DNA from: Pseudomonadales bacterium
GTDB taxonomy: Bacteria; Pseudomonadota; Gammaproteobacteria; Pseudomonadales; Azotimanducaceae
Length of the DNA: 15,358 nucleotides
Assembly: GCA_022448765.1 (NCBI GenBank)
Contig: JAKUTI010000037.1
Location: 1-15,358 of the forward strand
Direction: 5' to 3'
The notes below the pieces were generated by a model, which ran no database searches, had not been told where the DNA came from, and saw only the letters and a list, made by a program, of their open reading frames with translations. The translations under genes were made by a program, and so were the position numbers. Positions 1 to 7,729 of the stretch are shown piece after piece; positions within the stretch are counted from its first letter, which is position 1, and each line of letters begins with the position of its first letter.

Positions 1-1
1 G

Positions 2-1177
2 CAGCGCGGCTGGGATATTTGGCGAGCGGAAAATCCTGGCCACATCGCACACGAACATCCGCCGTTAGAAATTTCATTACCGGGAAACATGCCAACGACT
101 ATTGCGCTTCTCCTGCCTCAAAGCGGCCCGCTTGCCGAAGCCTCGAGAGCCATAAGGGATGGTTTCATCACGGCTTACTGGTCCGCGCAACTCACCGACG
201 AAATTGAGACGAATCAAAAACAGAACATTCTGATTTACGACACTTCTTCGAATACCATAGAAGACGTGGTCTTGCGAGCTGAAGCGGATGGCGCCCAAAT
301 CATTTTGGGGCCTTTATCGAAGGCCAATGTTCGGTCTATGGCCGCGTTAGATACAACCGTCCCGACTATTGTGTTTAATCGCATAGGTCCGACCCACCTA
401 GAGCAACCCCCTATAGCGAATACGTCGAATGTCCAAATCCCTCAATTTTCCCTGGCCGTTGAAGACGAGGTTGAAGAAATAGCTAGACGTATTACGCAAG
501 AGAGGTTGACCCGGATCATGGTCTTCGTAAACGAAGCTCCATGGTCTCATAGAGCTCTCGCGGCTCTTTCTGCCTCATTGTCGAAACCTGCCAAAATAAT
601 CAGTTTGACTACGTTAACGGACTTAAGGAACGTAACAAACGATGTTGGCAGTGCATTAGGGATACAAGAGAGCCTTATGCGGGAAAGTGACATCCAACGG
701 TTATTCAAACGAGGAATCGGGTTCGTTCCGAGGCGTAGGAACGATATACATGTGGCCGTTGGATTGGTTGGTTCCACGGAATACGCTTCGTTGGTTGCTG
801 CTTTAGACTTCCATTTTGGATCGGACATACCGCTTTTCGTTACCTCTACCGCCTTACGCTCGGATGTTCCAACGAAACAGAAAAACGGAACGGAATTTGT
901 GTCAATCCCTTTGACCCTATTCCCCTCTTCGCTCAGATCCGAGCTGGAGATAGCTTTCCCTAACGCCGAAAAGCACCCTTCGTTTTATGCACTCGGACTG
1001 GACGCATATCGTCTCGCAAATCAATTCGAGCGGCTTGTGGGCGGTGTATCTATCCCTGCAACAACGGGAAATTTGCGATTGAGTCGAGACAATTCAATTC
1101 GCCGAGTACCCGCTTGGGGCCAGATCACAAATAACACACAAGTCGCACGCCCACTTTCAACTGGCAACTCAGATTGA
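2..1177 (+). CDS. lpoA: Penicillin-binding protein activator LpoA, C-terminal part (5' end outside window)
   Basis: The frame is open from the window edge, so this is the C-terminal ~391 residues of a protein that is about 600-680 residues in the family. The first ATG (position 89) is not the start: the frame continues upstream through a W-x-x-x-NP segment typical of the linker before the second domain. From there the protein reads IALLLPQSGPLAEASRAIRDG, the hallmark opening of the periplasmic-binding-protein-like domain of LpoA. Near the end, ALGLDAYRLANQF and GNLRLSRDNSIRR match the closing part of that fold. In the family, LpoA is an outer-membrane lipoprotein that reaches through the periplasm to stimulate the peptidoglycan synthase PBP1A; the lipidated N-terminus is not visible here. 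The usual neighbours are yraN, diaA and dolP; only dolP is intact. The assignment is firm; the partner is inferred from family knowledge. Confidence 0.9.
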   Translation, partial: QRGWDIWRAENPGHIAHEHPPLEISLPGNMPTTIALLLPQSGPLAEASRAIRDGFITAYWSAQLTDEIETNQKQNILIYDTSSNTIEDVVLRAEADGAQIILGPLSKANVRSMAALDTTVPTIVFNRIGPTHLEQPPIANTSNVQIPQFSLAVEDEVEEIARRITQERLTRIMVFVNEAPWSHRALAALSASLSKPAKIISLTTLTDLRNVTNDVGSALGIQESLMRESDIQRLFKRGIGFVPRRRNDIHVAVGLVGSTEYASLVAALDFHFGSDIPLFVTSTALRSDVPTKQKNGTEFVSIPLTLFPSSLRSELEIAFPNAEKHPSFYALGLDAYRLANQFERLVGGVSIPATTGNLRLSRDNSIRRVPAWGQITNNTQVARPLSTGNSD

Positions 1178-1323
1178 CACGCTCATTACTTGAAAAGAAT
1201 CTGTTCATGCGGATAAGTTCGAAGCCAGACCAATACCGGAGGTCATCGCGCACGTCAGAAACAATGGTTTCGATTGACCCAAAGCATATGGTCGACAATC
1301 CCGTCTGTCTGTGCAGCGAGTGA
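1174..1323 (+). pseudogene. diaA: Possible C-terminal remnant of diaA (SIS-domain protein)
   Basis: A 49-codon open frame begins with TTG overlapping the lpoA stop and ends with TGA three bases before dolP. It has no start signal of note. Its reading resembles, in order, short pieces of the DiaA/GmhA-like C-terminus: SLLEKNLFMRISS against the family pattern SLL..(D)VEIRVPS, then SIDPKHM against ARIQEVHL, then VCLCSE against IHCLCDLID. The spacing between the first two pieces is about 12 residues too long. The position is exactly where the end of diaA falls in the usual order lpoA-yraN-diaA-dolP. The SIS domain core with its nucleotide/sugar-phosphate loop is absent, so no function is expected. 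The resemblance is short and could be chance. It is offered as a decayed trace, not a gene. Confidence 0.3.
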
Positions 1324-1326
1324 CAT

Positions 1327-1887
1327 ATGAAGCATCCGATGTTTGTTAAGGCGACAACAGTTAACTTGATTCTTGCGTTGGTTCTCCTCAATTCGTGTCA
1401 CTCTTTCAAAAACGTTGCAACGGCCCGCACTCCCGGAAAACTGATCGATGATGGATTTATCCAGAGAATCGCGTATCGCCAAATCAGAAAACTAGAACCA
1501 AAGGTGCGCACGGGCAACATTTCTGTCCATGCCTTTAACCAAACAGTTCTCTTGACAGGTCAAGTAGATAACTCGGCACTGGTTTCAATGGTCGAGTCTT
1601 CTGTTCGCAGAATCCGGATTGTGAGACACGTTCATAACGAAATTGTTGTAAGTGGCCCGATAAGTCTCACAGTCCGCGCTAGCGATGCCATAGTCGCCGG
1701 TAAAGTGCGGTCAAAAATGCTGGCGACGCAAAATGTGAACTTGAACCGATTCAAAGTGGTCACCAGCAACGGAGTAATCTTCCTAATGGGTCTGGTAACT
1801 GAGGATGAGGCAAACCGCGCCGTCGAGGCCATACGAACGGTGTTCGGCGTTCAGAAAGTTGTCAAGGTTCTTGAATATGTATATTAA
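1327..1887 (+). CDS. dolP: Dual BON-domain outer-membrane lipoprotein, DolP/YraP family
   Basis: A 186-residue protein with a short basic start, a hydrophobic stretch and a lipobox (Leu21-Asn22-Ser23-Cys24), so it should be cleaved and lipidated at Cys24. Two BON domains follow, roughly residues 42-112 and 115-186. The first contains NISVHAFNQTVLLTGQV, the second FKVVTSNGVIFLMGLV followed by EDEANRAVEAIRTVFGV. The IDDGFIQ segment after the lipid anchor is the family's VDD motif. In enterobacteria DolP sits at the inner face of the outer membrane, binds anionic phospholipid, localises to the division site and supports envelope integrity. Length matches the family (about 190). ATG 1327 is preferred because it gives a complete signal peptide; a second ATG lies four codons in. 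No strong Shine-Dalgarno is seen. Only debris separates it from lpoA, so the two may be co-transcribed. Confidence 0.92.
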   Translation: MKHPMFVKATTVNLILALVLLNSCHSFKNVATARTPGKLIDDGFIQRIAYRQIRKLEPKVRTGNISVHAFNQTVLLTGQVDNSALVSMVESSVRRIRIVRHVHNEIVVSGPISLTVRASDAIVAGKVRSKMLATQNVNLNRFKVVTSNGVIFLMGLVTEDEANRAVEAIRTVFGVQKVVKVLEYVY

Positions 1888-2002
1888 CCTCGCAACACGC
1901 GTCATATCTTGTTGCTGGGTCTAGAATGAGTATCAGCTTGAATATTCATCGGGAAGATTGGACTGTCGACAGGGGAAACGCCCTTCCTAGGTTCGCAGTC
2001 AT

Positions 2003-2635
2003 CTAATCGTGCATTTCCTCTTCGGATTCGGTAAGGCTTTCTCGAAACGCATCACGCTCGAAAACTTCTTTCATATACCTTTCGATCGGCTTAATTTGGC
2101 GATTTGTCAAATTCAAATCCAGTACGCTCAGCCGCCATAGAATAGGAGCGACAAAACAGTCCACCAACGTGAACTCTTCACTCATAAAGAACGGTCGATC
2201 AGCGAATACCGGCGCTATTGCCACAAGACTTTCTCGTAATTCTTTTCTAGCCTTCTCCAAGGCCACCTCTCGTCCTTTGCCCAGAACAAGCAAATCAACC
2301 TTCTCGCTCCAATCAACTTCAATGCGATGCATCAATAAACGACACTGAGCGCGGGCCACGGGATAGACGGGCAACAATGGAGGATGCGGAAATCGTTCAT
2401 CCAAGTACTCCATAATTACGGTACTTTGGTATAGAACCAAGTCTCTATCCAACAGCGTTGGAAGCGTTCCATATGGATTGACTTCCAATAGGTCTTCGGG
2501 TTTGTTCGACGGGTCAACATCTATGATCTCGACCGTCACGCCTTTTTCACGCAAGACCATCCGTACACGGTGGCTGTAGTGATTTTCCGGGTCAGAAAAA
2601 AGTATCATGGACGCACGTTTTGTGGACAAGCTCAT
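2003..2635 (-). CDS. sspA: Stringent starvation protein A
   Basis: A 210-residue protein of the glutathione-S-transferase fold, the same length as characterised SspA. The N-terminal thioredoxin-like domain carries SDPENHYSHRVRMVLREKG and NPYGTLPTLLDRDLVLYQS. The diagnostic family signature PHPPLLPVYPVAR lies at about residues 83-95. The C-terminal helical domain contains LVDCFVAPILWRL and ends in the typical RESLTESEEEM tail. SspA binds RNA polymerase holoenzyme and alters sigma-70 transcription in stationary phase and stress; it is not an active GST. It lies downstream of rplM-rpsI, the usual order. The partner gene sspB, often immediately downstream, is not present in the 115 bases before the convergent dolP end. 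The ATG at 2635 has a good TGAGG ribosome site five bases upstream. Confidence 0.95.
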   Translation of the reverse strand: MSLSTKRASMILFSDPENHYSHRVRMVLREKGVTVEIIDVDPSNKPEDLLEVNPYGTLPTLLDRDLVLYQSTVIMEYLDERFPHPPLLPVYPVARAQCRLLMHRIEVDWSEKVDLLVLGKGREVALEKARKELRESLVAIAPVFADRPFFMSEEFTLVDCFVAPILWRLSVLDLNLTNRQIKPIERYMKEVFERDAFRESLTESEEEMHD

Positions 2636-2640
2636 ATCAT

Positions 2641-2645
2641 CCTCA
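2641..2645 (-). promoter_or_regulatory. Ribosome binding site of sspA
   Basis: On the minus strand TGAGG precedes the sspA ATG with a 5-base spacer. It is one of the clearest Shine-Dalgarno sites in the window and fixes the start at 2635. No equally clear promoter is visible in the 85 bases between rpsI and sspA. Confidence 0.6.
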
Positions 2646-2720
2646 ACCCCAGAACATGCCGCGTTTCAGCATGAACGACAATTAATTGATAACCCCACGC
2701 TAATAGCGAAGTCCAAATCC

Positions 2721-3110
2721 CTAGCGCTTCGAATATTGAGGTCGTTTTCGGGCCTTTCGAAGCCCAACTTTCTTTCGTTCAACTTCTCGAGCATCACGAG
2801 TGAGCAACCCCGCCCGTCGGAGCGGTGCCCGTAATCCATCGTCGTAGTCAACCAAAGCTCTGGCTATTCCCAACCGAATAGCTCCAGCTTGTCCAGAACC
2901 GCCTCCACCCTCGACCGTTATACGCAAGTCAAACTGATCCACAGATTCCGTAACATCTAATGGTTGCCGGACGATCATGCGCGCGGTTTCGCGCCCAAAA
3001 TATTCGTCGAGTGTTCGGTTATTCACTAAAACTCGACCCGTTCCGCTCTTCAAAAACACTCGCGCGGTAGAACTTTTTCTGCGTCCTGTCCCGTAATGTG
3101 AATCGGCCAT
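2721..3110 (-). CDS. rpsI: 30S ribosomal protein uS9
   Basis: A 129-residue basic protein that matches S9 over its full length. It has the opening YGTGRRKSSTARVFL, the central GGGGSGQAGAIRLGIARAL loop, and the C-terminal RKARKRPQYSKR tail, whose final Lys-Arg reaches the ribosomal P site. The ATG lies two bases after the rplM stop (TAATAATG), so translation is probably coupled to rplM in the conserved L13-S9 operon. Nothing is unusual in length or motif. Confidence 0.98.
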   Translation of the reverse strand: MADSHYGTGRRKSSTARVFLKSGTGRVLVNNRTLDEYFGRETARMIVRQPLDVTESVDQFDLRITVEGGGGSGQAGAIRLGIARALVDYDDGLRAPLRRAGLLTRDAREVERKKVGLRKARKRPQYSKR

Positions 3111-3112
3111 TA

Positions 3113-3544
3113 TTAACTTAGTACCACTTCTTTTGGTTGTTGTGCCCCGTGCGGATGGGTGTCGCCCGCATATACCTTTAGTTTCCGGAAAACGGATCGG
3201 CCCAAAGGATTCCTGGGAAGCATCCCCTTCACCGCCCTCTCCAGAAGCTCAGTGGGTTTGGTTTCTCGAATTTCTTTAACTGAGGCACTTTTTATTCCCC
3301 CGGGATATCCGCTATGCCTGTAATAAACTTTATTGGTTTCCTTTCTTCCACTCACAAAGACCTTCTCAGCGTTCACCACGACTATATAGTCGCCGTTATC
3401 GACATGGGGCGTGTAATTAGATTTGTGCTTGCCTCGCAAACGTTTCGCGATTTCACTTGCCAAGCGTCCAAGCGTCTGACCCGCAGCATCAATGACATAC
3501 CAGTCATGCGCAACATCCTGTTGACGCACACTCACCGTCTTCAT
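3113..3544 (-). CDS. rplM: 50S ribosomal protein uL13
   Basis: A 143-residue protein with all the L13 landmarks: WYVIDAAGQTLGRLAS near the start, LRGKHKSNYTPHVDNGDY (KxNYTPHxDxGD motif) in the middle, YYRHSGYPGGIK, and MLPRNPLGRSVFRKLKVYAG near the end. It assembles early into the large subunit. In some bacteria L13 also represses its own operon. It is followed by rpsI two bases later and preceded by zapE on the same strand with a 90-base gap that contains a plausible promoter. No Shine-Dalgarno is obvious before the ATG. Confidence 0.98.
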   Translation of the reverse strand: MKTVSVRQQDVAHDWYVIDAAGQTLGRLASEIAKRLRGKHKSNYTPHVDNGDYIVVVNAEKVFVSGRKETNKVYYRHSGYPGGIKSASVKEIRETKPTELLERAVKGMLPRNPLGRSVFRKLKVYAGDTHPHGAQQPKEVVLS

Positions 3545-3572
3545 TTCGGGACCCGGAGCACAGGGAGCGCGA

Positions 3573-3601
3573 ATCTTAGTGCAGGCCCTAATCGTTTACA
3601 A
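3573..3601 (-). promoter_or_regulatory. Candidate sigma-70 promoter for rplM-rpsI
   Basis: Reading the minus strand, TTGTAA (-35, 4 of 6 consensus) at 3601-3596 and TAAGAT (-10, 4 of 6) at 3578-3573 are separated by exactly 17 bases. A transcript would begin about 20-25 bases before the rplM ATG. The position between zapE and rplM is where the L13 operon promoter is expected. Only the spacing and partial matches support it. Confidence 0.4.
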
Positions 3602-3634
3602 CTCTCAACCCGGCTGATGGCACACGCAGCAGTT

Positions 3635-4744
3635 CTAAGCGCGATGCGGTCGCGACAGATATGCGTCTGAACGCATCTCGATGATGCGACTCCGTGTGCG
3701 TTCGAATTCACTTGAGAGGCTCGAGCCAACGTATAAGTTTGTAACCTCGACCGAAGCATTAAAGAGGACTTTCACACCTCGATCGTAGAATTCGTCAATC
3801 AAACTTATGAAGCGACGCGCTTCGTCGTTGTGTTCCTCGTTTAACTGATGAATCTCCCAAATCACAACTGTATGAAAAAGACAGGCAATTTCGACATAAT
3901 CACTCGCACTGCGAGGTCCGCCACACAGGATCGAAAACTCGAAACCTACGACTCCCTCCGCGCTGTAACGAACAGCAATATCACGGCCATTAACCTCTAT
4001 GTGGCCGCCCATCCCGCAAGCTCCTCCCGCCAACGTCCTAAACTCGGATTTCGAGAATAGATTGTCGGTACCCTCGACTCGATATATCGCGTGCTTTCGA
4101 AGGAAATTCAGTCGATAGTCTGTCCCTGAATCGAGTTGTTCTACAGCCATGTAACGATCAATTAGTTCAATCGCCGGTAGAAATCGACTTCGTTGCAGGC
4201 CATTCTCATACAAATCCGTCGGCGCAACGTTAGAGGTGGCTACAAGAGTCACACCCTTCGTAAATAAGCCGTCTAACAAACCTCCAAGAATCATCGCATC
4301 ACCAATATCAGAAACAAAAAACTCGTCAAAGCAAATTATGCGGGTCGATCCGGCAAACCGAGCCGCGACCTGATTAATAGGATCCGCCTTACCCTGCGAC
4401 AAAGTTAATTCGTCATGAACTCGGCGCATGAAGTGGTGGAAATGCATCCGAATGGAAATGCCAGGTGGCAGCGATTCGTGAAACAAGTCCATCAAATACG
4501 TCTTACCACCGCCAACCCCACCCCATAGGTAGAGACCCTTGATCGACTTTCGTGAACCGAAACTTAAACCTTGTTTTATGCGGGACACGAGCGAATGCGA
4601 CGAATGACGGCGCAACACCTCATGGTGTAGCTCCGTTAAGATTTCGACAATTTTTCGTTGTTCAAGATCATCAACATACCCGGCATTAATATTCCGTTCA
4701 TATCGTATTTCCGGACCCATCATTTCTAGTTTGCGCGACACCAC
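3635..4744 (-). CDS. zapE: Cell division ATPase ZapE (AFG1-like)
   Basis: A 369-residue P-loop ATPase, close to the family's 370-375. The Walker A GGVGGGKT follows GLYLW at about residues 74-81. The Walker B region reads IICFDEFFVSDIGDAMILGGLL. The next helix-strand block is VTLVATSNVAPTDLYENGLQRSRFLPAI, which is characteristic of ZapE/AFG1. Near the end, EARRFISLIDEFYDRGVKVL and EFERTRSRIIEM complete the match. In E. coli ZapE associates with the divisome at late constriction and affects FtsZ polymers under stress. The minus-strand order zapE-rplM-rpsI is conserved in Gammaproteobacteria. The start is uncertain: GTG at 4744 gives the longest frame, but the paired ATGs seven and eight codons later begin closer to the usual family N-terminus. 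Confidence 0.95.
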   Translation of the reverse strand: MVSRKLEMMGPEIRYERNINAGYVDDLEQRKIVEILTELHHEVLRRHSSHSLVSRIKQGLSFGSRKSIKGLYLWGGVGGGKTYLMDLFHESLPPGISIRMHFHHFMRRVHDELTLSQGKADPINQVAARFAGSTRIICFDEFFVSDIGDAMILGGLLDGLFTKGVTLVATSNVAPTDLYENGLQRSRFLPAIELIDRYMAVEQLDSGTDYRLNFLRKHAIYRVEGTDNLFSKSEFRTLAGGACGMGGHIEVNGRDIAVRYSAEGVVGFEFSILCGGPRSASDYVEIACLFHTVVIWEIHQLNEEHNDEARRFISLIDEFYDRGVKVLFNASVEVTNLYVGSSLSSEFERTRSRIIEMRSDAYLSRPHRA

Positions 4745-4765
4745 ATCCCCAGTTAGTAGTCGAAG

Positions 4766-4888
4766 TTACAAAAAGGGATCCGAAGCGCAACTGGATGGTC
4801 GGTATTCTTCGAGCTTAACGCTTGCTGAACCAAACAAGAGACTGACGAGAACCAACGGTAACCCCGTCGATAACGAATTATTCGGCAT
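4766..4888 (-). CDS. Possible 40-residue hydrophobic/secreted peptide after hisD
   Basis: An ATG four bases after the hisD stop opens a 40-codon frame ending in TAA. The product has a polar start, a hydrophobic run LPLVLVSLLFGSAS and a polar tail, so it resembles a signal peptide or a single membrane segment. No family is recognised. There is no strong ribosome site, but its closeness to hisD would allow translational coupling. The slot is where hisC, and sometimes a membrane-anchored DegS-type protease, follows hisD in relatives. It could be a remnant, a small membrane protein, or chance. No other gene is visible in the 148 bases between hisD and zapE. Confidence 0.2.
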   Translation of the reverse strand: MPNNSLSTGLPLVLVSLLFGSASVKLEEYRPSSCASDPFL

Positions 4889-4892
4889 TAGT

Positions 4893-6200
4893 TCAGAGAT
4901 CTTCGCCACGAGCCAGAGCAGCCGCAGAGTGAGCAGTTAAACCTTCGGCATTGGCAAGTGCCGACGCAATACCACCCATCTTGTTAGCACCCTCCGGAGA
5001 ACACCGGATAATCGAACTACGCTTTTGAAATTCGCGAACACTCAGTCCGGAAGCGTAGCGCGCAGAACCGTACGTGGGCAGCACATGACTCGGCCCCGCC
5101 ACATAGTCTCCAAAGACCTCCGCGCTATACCCACCCATGAATATCGCACCCGCGTGCTGAACCAGCGGCAATAAGACTTCCGGTTCGTCAACGGCAAGAT
5201 GTAAGTGTTCGGGGGCAAACCTATTGACGAGCATCACTGCCTCTTCAAGGTCTCGGCAGGTTATGAATGCGCCGCGACTCGCGAACGATCTTTCAATTAT
5301 TTCTCTGCGGTCAAGACTAGGTACTAACGTTTCAATCTCTCCGCGTACTGCCTCGATATGCGGTTCGTGGGGGCAAACTAAAATTGCCTGAGCGGTCGGG
5401 TCGTGTTCTGCTTGAGCACACAAATCCAGGGCCGTCCAACGAGCTGGAACAGATCCGTCAGCAACTATCAGAATCTCTGTTGGACCCGCGATAGTGTCAA
5501 TTCCCACTGGCCCGTATACCAATCGTTTGGCTGCTGTAACGTACGTCCCTCCTGGTCCGACAATCTTATCTACTGCCTCTATAGTTTCTGTTCCGTATGC
5601 GAGCGCCGCTATGGCTTGTGCGCCACCAACAGCGTACACACGGTCAACGCCGGCCAAATGCATCGATGCAAGCACATGCTGATTGCATTCTCCCTCAGGT
5701 GTGGGTACTACCGCCGTTATCTCACGGACCCCCGCAATGCGGGCCGGAATAGTTGTCATAAGGACCGTTGAAGGATAGGCCGCATGTCCTCCCGGTATGT
5801 AGACTCCAACATGTGGTATCGGGGTCACGCGGTAGCCAAGAAAATTTCCGTGTTCGTCCTCGATTTCAAAGGATTCGTCAGTTTGCATTTCATGAAACAG
5901 CCTTATTCGGTCGGCAGCCTCATTGAGGGCTCTTTTGTCAGAATAGATAAGTGATTCGTATGCTTCACGACATTGATCCGGGGAGATGGTGAGTTCTTCC
6001 ATCGAAGAGACCGAAAAATTATCGTATTCGGCAGTCAATACAACCAAAGCGCTATCGCCCTCAGACCTGACTCGTTTGATGATCGTTTTTACGCGGGTTT
6101 CAACCTTCGGGTCAGCTCGTACCTCCCATTCAAGAAGGCTTTCTATACGCTTCTCGAAATCAGCTTCGGCGGTGTCGATTCTTACTATATTGACCAACAA
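4893..6200 (-). CDS. hisD: Histidinol dehydrogenase
   Basis: Catalyses the last two steps of histidine synthesis, oxidising L-histidinol to L-histidine with two NAD+ and one zinc. The 435 residues span the full family length. Visible features are YIPGGHAAYPSTVLM (134-148), AVGGAQAIAALAYGT (190-204), AGPTEILIVAD (238-248), zinc-ligand candidates Gln263 and His266 in CAQAEHDPTAQ, the catalytic Glu331-His332 pair in RFAPEHLHL, Asp365 and His373 in FGDYVAGPSHVLP, and zinc-ligand candidate His424 in LTAH. One oddity: the conserved GPGN-x-[YF]-V segment reads GPGGTYV (215-221). The murA stop lies in the same frame just upstream, so only TTG codons at 6200 or 6197 can start it. GAGGT lies before them and suits 6197 slightly better. 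murA ends 12 bases upstream; hisG, which usually sits between, is absent. Confidence 0.96.
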   Translation of the reverse strand: MLVNIVRIDTAEADFEKRIESLLEWEVRADPKVETRVKTIIKRVRSEGDSALVVLTAEYDNFSVSSMEELTISPDQCREAYESLIYSDKRALNEAADRIRLFHEMQTDESFEIEDEHGNFLGYRVTPIPHVGVYIPGGHAAYPSTVLMTTIPARIAGVREITAVVPTPEGECNQHVLASMHLAGVDRVYAVGGAQAIAALAYGTETIEAVDKIVGPGGTYVTAAKRLVYGPVGIDTIAGPTEILIVADGSVPARWTALDLCAQAEHDPTAQAILVCPHEPHIEAVRGEIETLVPSLDRREIIERSFASRGAFITCRDLEEAVMLVNRFAPEHLHLAVDEPEVLLPLVQHAGAIFMGGYSAEVFGDYVAGPSHVLPTYGSARYASGLSVREFQKRSSIIRCSPEGANKMGGIASALANAEGLTAHSAAALARGEDL

Positions 6201-6212
6201 CTTACCTCGATC

Positions 6213-7481
6213 TCAACGCGACGAAAGGCGATGTACATCGGCGCCCACTGACTGTAATTTTTCTTCAATACACTCGTACCCTCTGTCAATGTGATAAATC
6301 CTGTCGATCAGGGTCTCACCATCTGCGACCATACCGCCAATGACCAAGCTGAACGATGCCCGCAAATCAGTTGCCATCACGGGAGCTCCCTTTAGTCGTG
6401 GAACCCCTTTTACGATCGCTGTGGTATTGCCCTCAAAAGATATATCGGCACCCAACCTAACCAACTCATGAACGTGCATGAAACGATTTTCAAATATTGT
6501 CTCGGTTACACGGCTTGTGCCCTCACTAACGGCATTAAGTGCGACATACTGCGCTTGCATATCCGTAGGAAAACCGGGATAGGGCTCGGTAAAAATGTCG
6601 ACAGCGGTCAGATCGTGAACCCCAGCGTCTAACTTTATCCAATCCTCTCCCAATGTAATCGAAACGCCACTTTCTTGAAGTTTCGCCGTTACGGCTTTTA
6701 TCTGGTCAGGGCACGTATTCTTTAGCAAGAGTTGTCCGCGAGTCGCAGCCGCCGCAATCATGTACGTTGCCGTTTCCACTCGATCGGGAGTGATCCGGAA
6801 TTCCGCTCCTTGGAGTGAACTTACTCCGTCTATTCTTATCGTATCCGTACCGGCACCCTCAATTTGTGCACCCATCGCTTTTAGACACGCCGCAAGTTCA
6901 GTCACCTCTGGTTCGCATGCTGCGTTATATATCGTCGTTTCGCCCCGAGCGAGAGTTGCTGCCATCATCAAATTTTGTGTACCACCAACCGTTACTACGT
7001 CCATGGCTATTGTTGTTCCGATCAATCCTCTCTTTGCGTCTGCAACGACGTACCCCTCTTCTACTCGAATGTCAGCCCCCAACGCAGATAATCCCTTTAG
7101 GTGCTGATCGACTGGCCTAGGGCCAATAGCGCACCCTCCGGGCAACGAGACTTCGGCATGGCCGTGCAAAGCCAATAAGGGTCCTAGAACTAGGAAGGAC
7201 GCGCGCATTGTTTTGACAAGATTGTATGGGGCTCTCAGGTTCAAGATATCCCTGGTACTAACGTCTAGCGTCATGTTTTCTTCGACAGTCACGTCAAGTC
7301 CTATGGTTCCAAGGAGTTCGATCATGGTCGTCACGTCATTGAGATGAGGGACGTTTGCTATTCTCAGCGACGCTTCCGACAAAATTGAAGCCGCGAGGAT
7401 CGGCAGGGCAGAATTCTTTGAGCCCGAAATAGTGACGGTGCCCGTCAAGGGGTTTCCACCCCTTATTAGCAATTTATCCAC
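6213..7481 (-). CDS. murA: UDP-N-acetylglucosamine 1-carboxyvinyltransferase (MurA)
   Basis: First committed step of peptidoglycan synthesis: transfers enolpyruvate from PEP to UDP-GlcNAc in the cytoplasm. The 422 residues match the family (about 419). Lys22 lies in ISGSKNSALPILAAS, and the active-site cysteine is Cys117 in LPGGCAIGPRPVD, so the enzyme should be fosfomycin-sensitive in type (a family inference). Also present are VTVGGTQNLMMAATLA, PDRVETATYMIAAAATRG, PYPGFPTDMQAQ and the late DLRASFSLVIGGMVADG with its substrate-binding Arg. The start is GTG at 7481, beginning MDKLLIRGG as in relatives, with a GAGA ribosome site six bases upstream. It is the middle gene of a likely ibaG-murA-hisD operon; the gap to ibaG is 23 bases. 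Confidence 0.98.
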   Translation of the reverse strand: MDKLLIRGGNPLTGTVTISGSKNSALPILAASILSEASLRIANVPHLNDVTTMIELLGTIGLDVTVEENMTLDVSTRDILNLRAPYNLVKTMRASFLVLGPLLALHGHAEVSLPGGCAIGPRPVDQHLKGLSALGADIRVEEGYVVADAKRGLIGTTIAMDVVTVGGTQNLMMAATLARGETTIYNAACEPEVTELAACLKAMGAQIEGAGTDTIRIDGVSSLQGAEFRITPDRVETATYMIAAAATRGQLLLKNTCPDQIKAVTAKLQESGVSITLGEDWIKLDAGVHDLTAVDIFTEPYPGFPTDMQAQYVALNAVSEGTSRVTETIFENRFMHVHELVRLGADISFEGNTTAIVKGVPRLKGAPVMATDLRASFSLVIGGMVADGETLIDRIYHIDRGYECIEEKLQSVGADVHRLSSR

Positions 7482-7504
7482 TGAATTCTCGTTACGGCAA
7501 TTGA

Positions 7505-7729
7505 CTAAAGTTCACTCGGGGTGAGCGTCTTGATTGTAACCGCATGCAAAGCTCCAGACTCAATGAGATCCGCTATGCAGCCGTAGACTCGTTGCTGACG
7601 CTGCAACCGACTAAGGCCTTCAAAAACACTTGCAACGATTTGAATGGCCGCACGATTACCATCCAAATTGACGGTAATCTCTGCGCCAACGAATTCAGTT
7701 TTAAGCCTCTTTCTGAGTTCGCTCTCCAT
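7505..7729 (-). CDS. ibaG: BolA/IbaG family protein
   Basis: A 74-residue protein, slightly shorter than E. coli IbaG (84). The core reads VASVFEGLSRLQRQQRVYG and then SGALHAVTIKTLTPSE, which are the FEG.S...RQ..VY and H.(V)x(I)KT(L)TP(x)E blocks of the IbaG branch. The invariant histidine of the LHAVTIK block is kept; BolA-type proteins use it with monothiol glutaredoxins to bind a 2Fe-2S cluster. The gene directly upstream of murA is the canonical ibaG position. An AGGG ribosome site precedes the ATG. It is probably the first gene of the murA-hisD transcript. Confidence 0.9.
   Translation of the reverse strand: MESELRKRLKTEFVGAEITVNLDGNRAAIQIVASVFEGLSRLQRQQRVYGCIADLIESGALHAVTIKTLTPSEL

Noticed and set aside
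1926..1949. An 8-bp inverted repeat (ATGAGTAT / ATATTCAT) between the convergent dolP and sspA as a terminator.
   Set aside because: The stem is AT-rich with a wobble pair and no T-run follows, so it does not look like an intrinsic terminator.
1888..2002. A remnant of sspB downstream of sspA.
   Set aside because: An ATG directly follows the sspA stop, but its 18-codon reading shows no convincing match to the SspB start.
5403..5771. A 122-codon plus-strand ORF opposite hisD.
   Set aside because: It is antisense to strongly conserved hisD motifs and has Cys/Arg-rich random composition.
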